Shown in pieces: positions 42,524-49,984 of a stretch of DNA of 64,000 nucleotides. A program made the translations under genes and the position numbers. The stretch comes from Aliamphritea hakodatensis (GTDB lineage Bacteria > Pseudomonadota > Gammaproteobacteria > Pseudomonadales > Balneatricaceae). The stretch is taken from contig NZ_AP025281.1 in NCBI RefSeq assembly GCF_024347195.1, positions 1,488,001-1,552,000 on the forward strand, read 5' to 3'. The notes under the pieces were generated by a model. That model was given only the letters and a program-made list of their open reading frames with translations, ran no database searches and was not told the DNA's origin. The stretch's first letter is position 1; the number at the start of each line of letters is the position of its first letter.

Positions 42524-43072
42524 GTGTTTAAGTTCTGTGTATCTGTATTGCTGTCGTTGCTGGTCTTATTACCTTTGCCGGCGAGCGCTGCCAATACCTT
42601 TAACGGTGAACCGGTCGAGGAACTTGACTGGGAAATGCTGATGCCGGCGGATTACAATATTGAAGCCATTTTTGCCGCCACGGCAGATCAGTACAGTACG
42701 CTTGATGATTTTGATCCGTTAGCCGAAATTAAGTTTAAGGCCCTGATGGAGTCGCTGGCGTCTGCGCCGGTGGTGCCGGAAATGGACGGTAAAATGATCC
42801 GCATTCCCGGTTTTGTTGTGCCCCTCAGCGAAGAGGGTACCCGGGTAACAGAGTTTTTTCTGGTACCGTTTTTCGGTGCCTGCATTCACGTACCGCCGCC
42901 GCCTTCTAATCAGATGATTCACGTGGCCTTTGAGCCGGGTACCAATGTGGAAAATCTGTATGACGCGGTGTGGGTAACCGGCAAGCTGAAGATCGCCACG
43001 GTGGCGCATGATCTGGGCACTGCCGGTTATGTGATGGATGCTTTTCAGATCGAACCCTATGAAGAGGGCTGA
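42524..43072 (+). CDS. Exported DUF3299 protein of the zinc cluster
   Basis: About 182 residues with an N-terminal signal (about 1-22, LLSLLVLLPLPASA). The DUF3299 pattern is IPGFVVPLSEEGTRVTEFFLVPFFGACIHVPPPPSNQMI, with a lone cysteine and histidine in ACIHVPPPP that could bind metal. GTG at 42524 has GGAGAAG upstream and starts the signal neatly; a TTG at 42509 is the alternative. It follows the permease by 18 bases and closes the cluster. Its stop codon abuts the end of the convergent pbpG gene with no space. Confidence 0.82.
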   Translation: MFKFCVSVLLSLLVLLPLPASAANTFNGEPVEELDWEMLMPADYNIEAIFAATADQYSTLDDFDPLAEIKFKALMESLASAPVVPEMDGKMIRIPGFVVPLSEEGTRVTEFFLVPFFGACIHVPPPPSNQMIHVAFEPGTNVENLYDAVWVTGKLKIATVAHDLGTAGYVMDAFQIEPYEEG

Positions 43073-43996
43073 TCAGCTTTCGTTTGAGGCTAGCTGTGAA
43101 GCCAGTTTCTCTTTATACAGTGCTAACTGTTTCTTCTGATAATTGCGGGCATTCTGGCTGATCTTGCCGGTTTCGCCCGTGGTCATCCAGCGTTTGATAC
43201 GGCCTGCATCCCCGATCGGAGTGCGTTTGCCGTACGAATTAAGCAATACCATGGCAACTTTCTCGCCTTTCACTTCCGTCACCATGACCAGACAGCGGCC
43301 GGCAGCGTCCAGATAACCGGTTTTGGTAATATCAATCGGCCAGCTGCTGCGGTGTACCAGCGGGTTGGTGTTGCCGTAGCCCAGCCGGTAGCGTGGTCCT
43401 TTGAAGTTTGCAGTGAACTGGCCGGTGGTACTGAACTCACGCAGCTTCGGATATTTGGCGGCAGCCAGAGCCATTTTTGCCAGATCTTTAGCGGTTGATA
43501 CATTTTCAGGTGACAGACCGCTCGGATCAGCAAAACGGGTTTGTGTCATACCTAAACTGTCGGCTTTATCATTCATCGCCTGAATGAATGCCTGACTGCC
43601 ACCGGGGTAGTTGGTGGCCAGGCTCATGGATGCAAAGTTTTCAGAGGACATCAGTGCGATACGCAGCGCATCTTTACGGCGCAGGCGGGAATCGATACGG
43701 ATCCGGCTGTAATAATTGTTGATGGCCTGCTTATCGGCTTTGGTAAAAGTGATGTATTCGTTCAGATCCTGTTCGGCATCAAGAATGATCATGGCGGTCA
43801 TAATCTTGGTGACCGATGCAATCGGCACGACCATGTCGGCATTTTTTAACAGCACAGGATCGGAGTCATTTTCCGTTGCAACAGCAACGCTGACAGAGGC
43901 AAGTTTTGGCGGTTTTTCTGGGGAGGGCTGGGAGCCAGCCTGGATGCAGGCACTAAAAAAGAGAATCGTCAGAATGAGTGCTGATCGCATAGTCAT
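43073..43996 (-). CDS. pbpG: D-alanyl-D-alanine endopeptidase (PBP7 type)
   Basis: About 307 residues from the ATG at 43994-43996, just before the signal sequence ALILTILFFSACIQA; an extension to 44092 is rejected as it precedes the signal. The three PBP motifs are SxxK in IASVTKIMTAM, SSEN, and KTG in ITKTGYLD. Order and length fit PBP7/PbpG, which cuts peptidoglycan crosslinks in the periplasm. A cysteine in the signal region (FSACIQAGSQ) might hint at a lipoprotein, but the fit to a lipobox is imperfect. Single-gene unit. Confidence 0.9.
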   Translation of the reverse strand: MTMRSALILTILFFSACIQAGSQPSPEKPPKLASVSVAVATENDSDPVLLKNADMVVPIASVTKIMTAMIILDAEQDLNEYITFTKADKQAINNYYSRIRIDSRLRRKDALRIALMSSENFASMSLATNYPGGSQAFIQAMNDKADSLGMTQTRFADPSGLSPENVSTAKDLAKMALAAAKYPKLREFSTTGQFTANFKGPRYRLGYGNTNPLVHRSSWPIDITKTGYLDAAGRCLVMVTEVKGEKVAMVLLNSYGKRTPIGDAGRIKRWMTTGETGKISQNARNYQKKQLALYKEKLASQLASNES

Positions 43997-44272
43997 TGCC
44001 TTTGTACAGGTGTTAGAAGTTGTTATTGCACGAGGTGCAGTATTAATGCACCGCTGTAAAAAGAAAAACCATACACTTCTAAATATACCCAATATGGTGA
44101 ATAAGGAAAGGTTTTGTCAGGTTTTTGTACATTATTGACGTGTTTCAGTTCGAACTTCTTATGGAATACCTCTGTTTCGGGCGGTCAGACCGGTCGCTAA
44201 ATTTTTCAGAATTAACCGGTTTCTTTGCGTAACATTGCTGATTTCACTGCGTTAATTTAGGGAGCTTTATCA

Positions 44273-45211
44273 GTGGAACAGATTGTCCCGTTAATTCTGG
44301 AGTCCGGCCGGACCGCCATAGATATGGCACTTTACCTGTTAATGCCGGTGATGGTTGTCATGCTGGCGCTGATGAAGTTACTGGAAGCCAAAGGTGTGCT
44401 GGCCTTTATGGCGAACCGGTTGTCGCCCCTGTTAAGGGTGTTCGGTATTCCCGGGATGGGGGTATTCGCCATTGTGAAAATCCTGTTTGTCAGTTTTTCA
44501 GCCCCGGTTGCAACGCTGGCAGTGATGGATAAAGACGGTACTGCCCGGCGCTCCATTGCCGCAACGCTGGCCGCAGTATTGACACTCTCTCAGGCGAATG
44601 TGGTGTTTCCGCTTGCAGCGGTAGGGCTGGATCTGGGCATGATGATGCTGACCTCTGTGATTGGTGGGCTGGTGGCCGCCAGTGCGACGTATTACTGGTT
44701 TGCCCGGCAGCCGGTGTGGCAGGACGGTAATCAGGAAGATCAGGCGGTAGAAGCTGCCCGGCAGACGCCGAAAAGTATTATGCAGATTATGTCTGACGGT
44801 GGTCAGGAAGGTATTAAGATCGTTATCAGCTCGATTCCGCTGCTGATCCTGGCAATCTGTCTGGTGAATGTACTGAAGCTCACCGGCGCCATTGAAGGAA
44901 TCACCTGGTTATTGTCACCCTTACTGGAGTTGCTGGCATTGCCGGAAGCCGCAGTGCTGCCGATAGTGACCAAGTTCATTGCCGGCGGAACCGCCATGAT
45001 GGGGGTGACGCTGGATCTGCTGGATCAGGGATTGCTGACGGTCACTGATCTGAACCGTATCGCCGGTTTTGCAATTAATCCCTTTGATGTGGTGGGCGTG
45101 GCCATCATTATTTCTGCCGGCGCCCGTGTGCGGCAGGTGGCCAAAGCCGCCATCATGGGGGCAACGGTGGGGGTTCTGGTCCGGGGGGCGTTGCATTTGC
45201 TGATCTTCTGA
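44273..45211 (+). CDS. Nucleoside-recognition (gate) domain membrane protein
   Basis: A 312-residue integral membrane protein with about eight helices in two similar halves: LYLLMPVMVVMLALMKLLEAKGV and, later, IVISSIPLLILAICLVNVLKLTGAIEG. This pattern matches the gate/nucleoside recognition (YjiH/SpmA-like) superfamily. Transport substrate unknown. GTG start with AGGGAG upstream. No neighbouring gene gives the substrate. Confidence 0.75.
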   Translation: MEQIVPLILESGRTAIDMALYLLMPVMVVMLALMKLLEAKGVLAFMANRLSPLLRVFGIPGMGVFAIVKILFVSFSAPVATLAVMDKDGTARRSIAATLAAVLTLSQANVVFPLAAVGLDLGMMMLTSVIGGLVAASATYYWFARQPVWQDGNQEDQAVEAARQTPKSIMQIMSDGGQEGIKIVISSIPLLILAICLVNVLKLTGAIEGITWLLSPLLELLALPEAAVLPIVTKFIAGGTAMMGVTLDLLDQGLLTVTDLNRIAGFAINPFDVVGVAIIISAGARVRQVAKAAIMGATVGVLVRGALHLLIF

Positions 45212-45370
45212 ACCGTGATCTGCTCCGGTACTCACGCCCACCGGCTGATACCGGGGCTGACTGGTTTCGGATACCGCACTTTCTTTTTGCTGAAAACCAC
45301 TGGGTGTCAGACGTTACCCGGTGTACACTTTTTCTGAATTTAAAATAAGAACCTTTAAAAGAAACTCAGT

Positions 45371-46516
45371 GTGTATATAGACTCCAAACTGCCGAATGTC
45401 GGTACCACTATATTTACCCGGATGTCGCAACTGGCGGCGGAATACGGTGCAATTAATCTGTCTCAGGGTTTTCCTGATTTTGACTGCCCGGACGCGCTGC
45501 GTGAGCGGGTAAACTTTTATCTGCGTCAGGGGCTGAACCAGTATGCCCCGATGACCGGCGCCCCTTCTTTACGTCAGGCTATTGCCGAAAAAGTGCAGCG
45601 CTGTTACGGCGTGCTCCCCTGTGCAGACACTGAAATCACTGTCACCAGCGGTGCAACCGAAGCCATTTTTGCGGCGATCAGTGCTGCAGTCAGGCCCGGT
45701 GATGAGGTTATTGTTTTTGACCCGGCCTATGACAGTTATGAACCGGCCATTGAACTGAATGGCGGTATTGCGGTGCATTTGCCGCTTAACAGTGAAGATT
45801 TCAGCCTGCCGCTGGCGTCTCTGGGACGGGCGATCAGTGACCGAACCCGGATGGTGATCATTAATTCGCCCCATAATCCAAGCGGTGCTGTACTCAGCCA
45901 GGCAGAGCTGGATGAGTTGGAAACGCTGCTAGCCGGCACGGAAATACTGTTGCTCAGCGATGAAGTTTATGAACATATTTATTTCACCGGCCATCAGCAT
46001 CACAGCGTGCTTGCACGGCCGGCGCTGGCAGCACGCAGTTTTGTGGTCTCTTCCTTTGGTAAAACCCTGCATACCACCGGCTGGAAGCTTGGGTATTGTG
46101 TAGCGCCGGCTGAACTGAGCAAAGAGTTGCGTAAGGTGCACCAGTACCTTACGTTCAGTTCGGTGCACCCTATGCAGTGCGCGGTGGCCGATTATCTGCA
46201 GGCACAACCGGAACATTATCTGCAGTTGCCGGCTTTTTACGAGGCCAAGCGGGATTTGTTCTGCTCCCTGATGCAGCAAAGTCGTTTCAGCTTTACCGGG
46301 ACAGCGGGGACTTATTTTCAGCTGATGGATTATTCAGCGATTGATGACCAGCGTGGTGATGTTGAATTTGCCGACTGGCTGACAGAACAGGGCGTTGCTG
46401 CGATTCCTGTTTCAGTGTTTTATCAGCAACCGCCGGCACAGAAACTGATCCGTTTCTGTTTTGCCAAAGAAGACAATACCCTTGAGAAAGCGGCGGAAAT
46501 ATTATGCAAAATCTAG
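45371..46516 (+). CDS. ybdL: Methionine/glutamine-type aminotransferase (YbdL-like)
   Basis: A 381-residue class I PLP aminotransferase. N-terminal LPNVGTTIFTRMSQLA and INLSQGFPDFDCP match the YbdL/kynurenine aminotransferase subgroup. The PLP lysine is in SSFGKTLHTTGWKLGY, and NSPHNPSGAV and the C-terminal RFCFAKE arginine are present. YbdL prefers methionine, and this subgroup also includes glutamine transaminase K. It overlaps the omega-amidase gene by 13 bases, which supports the transaminase/omega-amidase pathway that recycles keto acids such as KMTB. GTG start. Confidence 0.9.
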   Translation: MYIDSKLPNVGTTIFTRMSQLAAEYGAINLSQGFPDFDCPDALRERVNFYLRQGLNQYAPMTGAPSLRQAIAEKVQRCYGVLPCADTEITVTSGATEAIFAAISAAVRPGDEVIVFDPAYDSYEPAIELNGGIAVHLPLNSEDFSLPLASLGRAISDRTRMVIINSPHNPSGAVLSQAELDELETLLAGTEILLLSDEVYEHIYFTGHQHHSVLARPALAARSFVVSSFGKTLHTTGWKLGYCVAPAELSKELRKVHQYLTFSSVHPMQCAVADYLQAQPEHYLQLPAFYEAKRDLFCSLMQQSRFSFTGTAGTYFQLMDYSAIDDQRGDVEFADWLTEQGVAAIPVSVFYQQPPAQKLIRFCFAKEDNTLEKAAEILCKI

Positions 46517-47298
46517 TTCAGGAAGAATTGACGGTGGTGCTGGTTCAGCCGGATATCAAGTGGCAGAGCCCGGCACAGAACTGTGACATGTATGCGCGCC
46601 TGCTGGATGAACATTCAGCCAGCGCCGATGTGGTCGTTTTACCGGAAATGTTTGCTACCGGTTTTTCCATGGACAGCCGTAAGGCCGCTCAGACGATGGA
46701 CGGTGAAACCATTGTCTGGATGAAACAGCAGGCCGCACAGCGTGATGCTGCAATCACTGGCAGCCTGGCGATCATTGAAAACGGTGAATACTACAACCGG
46801 ATGCTGTGGGTGGAACCGGACGGGAAGGTGCAGCATTATGACAAACGGCATCTGTTCCGGATGGCAGGCGAACACGAACGTTATCAAAGCGGTCAGGAGC
46901 GGGTCATCGTCAGTTTCCGCGGCTGGGATATCCTGTTGCAGGTCTGCTATGACCTGCGCTTTCCGGTTTATTCCCGTAACTGCAATGACTATGATCTGGC
47001 GTTGTATGTTGCTAACTGGCCGGCGGTTCGCCGCTATCCGTGGCGTACCCTGCTGGCGGCCCGGGCGATCGAAAATCTCTGTTATGTGGCCGGTGTAAAC
47101 CGGGTAGGAACAGATGCCAACGAACTGGAGTACAGCGGTGACAGTATGCTGCTGGACTTTAAGGGCGAAGTGCTTTGCGATTACATGCAGGGCAAAGTGT
47201 TCTGCGCCAGTAATACCTTATCAAAAGGTGATTTACTGGCGTTTCGCGAACAGTTTCCTGCCTATCAGGATGCCGATGACTTCAGCCTGAAGCTGTAA
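46504..47298 (+). CDS. yafV: Omega-amidase (nitrilase superfamily, YafV/NIT2-like)
   Basis: A 264-residue carbon-nitrogen hydrolase. The catalytic triad is Glu48 (VVLPEMF), Lys114 (HYDKRHLF) and Cys148 (QVCYDLRFPV). It hydrolyses the omega-amide of alpha-ketoglutaramate or alpha-ketosuccinamate, the products of glutamine/asparagine transaminases. The ATG lies within the end of ybdL, so they are translationally coupled. Length and motifs are typical of YafV. Confidence 0.92.
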   Translation: MQNLVQEELTVVLVQPDIKWQSPAQNCDMYARLLDEHSASADVVVLPEMFATGFSMDSRKAAQTMDGETIVWMKQQAAQRDAAITGSLAIIENGEYYNRMLWVEPDGKVQHYDKRHLFRMAGEHERYQSGQERVIVSFRGWDILLQVCYDLRFPVYSRNCNDYDLALYVANWPAVRRYPWRTLLAARAIENLCYVAGVNRVGTDANELEYSGDSMLLDFKGEVLCDYMQGKVFCASNTLSKGDLLAFREQFPAYQDADDFSLKL

Positions 47299-47309
47299 CC
47301 GTAGGCTGA

Positions 47310-47795
47310 TCAGTGAAGGTGGCGGCGCAGGTTCTTCTGATAAGTATCTGTTTCCGCCAGGCAGTCCTGATAGCCTTCAAATGCGCCGTGCTGATGGCTG
47401 TGCTGTTTCAGCCGCTGCACCGATTCCTGCAGATTCAGGCTGAGCGGATAATATTCAGCGGCACTGCCTTTAGCCAGGTCAATCAGCCGGTAGTGAATTG
47501 ACAGTAAAAAATGCAGTTCCAGATCGGTACGGCCACTGCGGCGGCAACAGCCCGCGAGCTGGTGACCGGCGGTGATGAAGTGTTTCAGGTGAGTAAAATC
47601 CTGCTGGTTTGTCTGGCAGTCGAATACCAGCCACTCAGCGGCTTCAAAGCTGCAGCCCAGAACACGAAAAGCATCGGCCCACTGTTCAGCCTGTAGAAAA
47701 TCATCACCCTGACGCATCCACTCATGCCAGTGGCTGAGTACCTGAGTTTCATCCTGAAGAAGCTGCTGGCGATGGGTTTCGCATAGAAAGCGCAT
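47310..47795 (-). CDS. Unknown protein with Fur-box-like promoter
   Basis: A 161-residue protein that I do not recognise. It is helical by composition, with cysteines at about positions 5, 48, 60, 83, 84 and 144 and many His residues (H8, H22, H24 early, and HSHQHG near 135). No signal peptide, membrane segment or known motif is visible. A good Fur box is 21 bases before the ATG, so it is probably made under iron shortage. It faces the omega-amidase gene tail to tail. It may be an iron-homeostasis protein, but this is inferred from the promoter only. Confidence 0.7.
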   Translation of the reverse strand: MRFLCETHRQQLLQDETQVLSHWHEWMRQGDDFLQAEQWADAFRVLGCSFEAAEWLVFDCQTNQQDFTHLKHFITAGHQLAGCCRRSGRTDLELHFLLSIHYRLIDLAKGSAAEYYPLSLNLQESVQRLKQHSHQHGAFEGYQDCLAETDTYQKNLRRHLH

Positions 47796-47815
47796 AGTTT
47801 GTTATCCGTAAATCT

Positions 47816-47834
47816 AAATGATAACGATTATCAT
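47816..47834 (-). promoter_or_regulatory. Fur box ahead of the unknown gene
   Basis: aaatgataacgattatcat closely resembles the Fur consensus gataatgataatcattatc and contains the palindromic 15-mer tgataacgattatca. It is 21 bases upstream of the start at 47795. Confidence 0.8.
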
Positions 47835-47835
47835 A

Positions 47836-48224
47836 TTTATATGATGCCGCAGTGTAAAGTGACATATGTCATTTTTGCGTGTCTTAAGGGTATAGACGGG
47901 AAAAAATTTCAAAATGGGGTTTGTTGTAATTGCAACTGACCACTTGGTAAAAGCCGGGCTAATCAGGTGTGTAACAGCGCTGAACATGCCGCTAACCTCT
48001 GAAAAAAATGTTACTTTGATAATGGATGAAATGTTTTAATTTTTGATATAACTTATTGAAATATTAGAATTATATATTCAAAAAAGTTGTAAATCTGAGG
48101 TTCTGAACAATACTTAGTATCAATGTTTTTTATGGAATGGACTCGGGCTGAGACCGGCAACCACTGCCGGGTGATTCAGGGTTGAAGTGTGGTTTACAGG
48201 TCTGGCCGGGTATGGGGGTGATGT
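47836..48224. other. Non-coding AT-rich region
   Basis: About 390 bases with no credible reading frame. Contains the palindrome gacatatgtc near 47860, a very AT-rich middle (48010-48090) and an accggc/gccggg hairpin near 48155-48175 just before the PhnA-like gene. No operator could be assigned. Confidence 0.5.
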
Positions 48225-48629
48225 ATGTCCAGGGGGCATGCCAGACACTACGAAGGTCATCATGGCCTGTCTGTGTTTGGAAAAGATTTAGTGCGCCGCT
48301 GCAGCGCACACTGTGAGCTATGCGATGCGCAGGGGGTCAAGCTGTCGGTATTTGAAGTGCCACCGGTGCTGACAGAACCGGATTATGATCATTGCATTAT
48401 GATCTGTGATACCTGTCAGAAACAGATCATGCGACCCGGACTGATTGATCATAATCACTGGCGCTGCCTGAATAACTCAATCTGGAGTGAAGTTGTACCG
48501 GTGAAAATGTTGTCGGTGGCTATGCTGCGTTACATTCACCGGCAGCATGCCTGGCCGGGAGCTCTGCTGGAGCAGGTGTATCTGGATGCTGACGAAGAAA
48601 ACTGGATTGAACAAATTGAAATTTGTTAG
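48225..48629 (+). CDS. PhnA-type zinc-ribbon protein (N-terminal PhnA domain only)
   Basis: A 134-residue protein. The zinc ribbon of PhnA proteins is clear: HCELCDAQGVKLSVFEVPP, then MICDTCQKQIM, giving the two CxxC pairs. The NHWRCLNNSIWSEVVPVKMLS segment is highly typical of the proteobacterial PhnA N-terminal domain. The full PhnA usually also carries a separate C-terminal domain; this one stops after the N-terminal part, ending WIEQIEIC. PhnA was once linked to phosphonate use, but its biochemical role is unsettled and no phn genes are near. GGGGGTGAT supports the ATG. Confidence 0.83.
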   Translation: MSRGHARHYEGHHGLSVFGKDLVRRCSAHCELCDAQGVKLSVFEVPPVLTEPDYDHCIMICDTCQKQIMRPGLIDHNHWRCLNNSIWSEVVPVKMLSVAMLRYIHRQHAWPGALLEQVYLDADEENWIEQIEIC

Positions 48630-48818
48630 TTTCGGTTTTTTTGCAATTATTCCCTGTTTTAAAAACTGCTTAAAAATCAGTCACGCTTACATTTTCTTCA
48701 ATGCGTTAGCGCTGTCTGAGCTATTAGCAAATAACAAACTGATTGAATTTAGGCCTTAAGTATTCCCGGCGGGGGTCGATAACCCGGCTATCGAATACAA
48801 ACTTACAGGGCCAGCACG

Positions 48819-49655
48819 ATGGACATTTCACAACTACCGTCCTCGAACTTATTCAGTCATCCGTTTTCTTCTGACCGTGCGGAAGGGCGTAATGAACGTC
48901 CCGAAGCCAATGTCCGGACTCAATCGGAAGATGTATCCCGTAGCGGAAATTCCCGGGCTGTTGCTGCATCGGAGCGGTTTACCTCCGCAGAAAGTTTTTC
49001 CCTGACACTGGAAACCAAAGAAGGTGATAAGGTCACGATTCAGTTCAGTGGTCAGGACAGCTTCAGTGCCAGCATTGCCGGTGTAAAGAATCAGAACGGC
49101 CAGGCCGCCAGTGTTTCGCTTGAGCAATCTTCCAGCAGTTCCTTCGGTTTCAGTGTTGAGGGCGATCTGAATGCTGACGAGCTGGATGCCATTACCAATC
49201 TGGTAAAAGACATGACCGGCATTGCCAACGACTTTTTTTCGGGCAATGTACAGGATGCTTTTAATACCGCCGCTAATTATCAGATGGACGGTGCTGAACT
49301 GGCAGCGATGGACTTCCAGCTGACCCGCAGCCAGACCTATACCAGTACAGCCATGTATGAAAACGTACAACAAATGAACGATCCGGGCTTTGGGCTGCAG
49401 GGTTTACAGCCTTTACGTGAAGGCCTGACTGATCAGTTGGATAATGCCCATCAGATCATGCAGGATGCGACTGACTTTACCCGCTCGTTGCTTAACAACC
49501 TGATTGAGCAAGATGGCCGTTATACCGACGCTAATAACGAAGCACAGCAGCAGCTGCAGAATAATCTGTCGATGCTGGATTCAATGCTGGCAAACCTCGG
49601 TACCCAATCTGGGGATGAAACCCAAACACAAGGGGAGCCAAACAGTCAAGCCTGA
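48819..49655 (+). CDS. DUF5610-like protein
   Basis: A 278-residue protein, low-complexity and Ser/Gln-rich at both ends, with a central domain (about 55-165). The clearest block is GDLNADELDAITNLVKDMTGIANDFFSGNVQDAFNTA, a pattern I associate with DUF5610 proteins, which occur in motile gammaproteobacteria. No signal peptide or catalytic motif. The C-terminal third is helical and Gln/Asn-rich. Function unknown, and no flagellar gene is in the window. A strong terminator follows at about 49800. Confidence 0.65.
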   Translation: MDISQLPSSNLFSHPFSSDRAEGRNERPEANVRTQSEDVSRSGNSRAVAASERFTSAESFSLTLETKEGDKVTIQFSGQDSFSASIAGVKNQNGQAASVSLEQSSSSSFGFSVEGDLNADELDAITNLVKDMTGIANDFFSGNVQDAFNTAANYQMDGAELAAMDFQLTRSQTYTSTAMYENVQQMNDPGFGLQGLQPLREGLTDQLDNAHQIMQDATDFTRSLLNNLIEQDGRYTDANNEAQQQLQNNLSMLDSMLANLGTQSGDETQTQGEPNSQA

Positions 49656-49788
49656 GCTATGATGAATTTATCTACAGTGAAGCAGACACACTAACCGGCA
49701 ACTTTCACTCAATGCCGTCCAGTCTGTTTCCGTAAACCGGAATTTTCCTGGGACTGTTGAGGGCGACAAACCTTTGATCGTTGCTTAT

Positions 49789-49816
49789 AACCGCACAAAT
49801 GTGCGGTTTTTTTTTG
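49789..49816 (+). terminator. Rho-independent terminator
   Basis: Arms accgcac and gtgcggt followed by a long T-run, about 130 bases after the DUF5610-like gene. Confidence 0.92.
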
Positions 49817-49984
49817 CCTGTAATTTTTCGGCTTCCGTGAGGCGGGACAGATCGGGTCGGGTGAGAAAACTTCACCTATAAGATTTTTACTTTTACCTGC
49901 ATGTTATTCTCTGAATGCTACGGCCACGGCTGATACAATGAAGTAAGTCTGTTTTATTCCCCTGTAACCCGATACTGACCTTTT

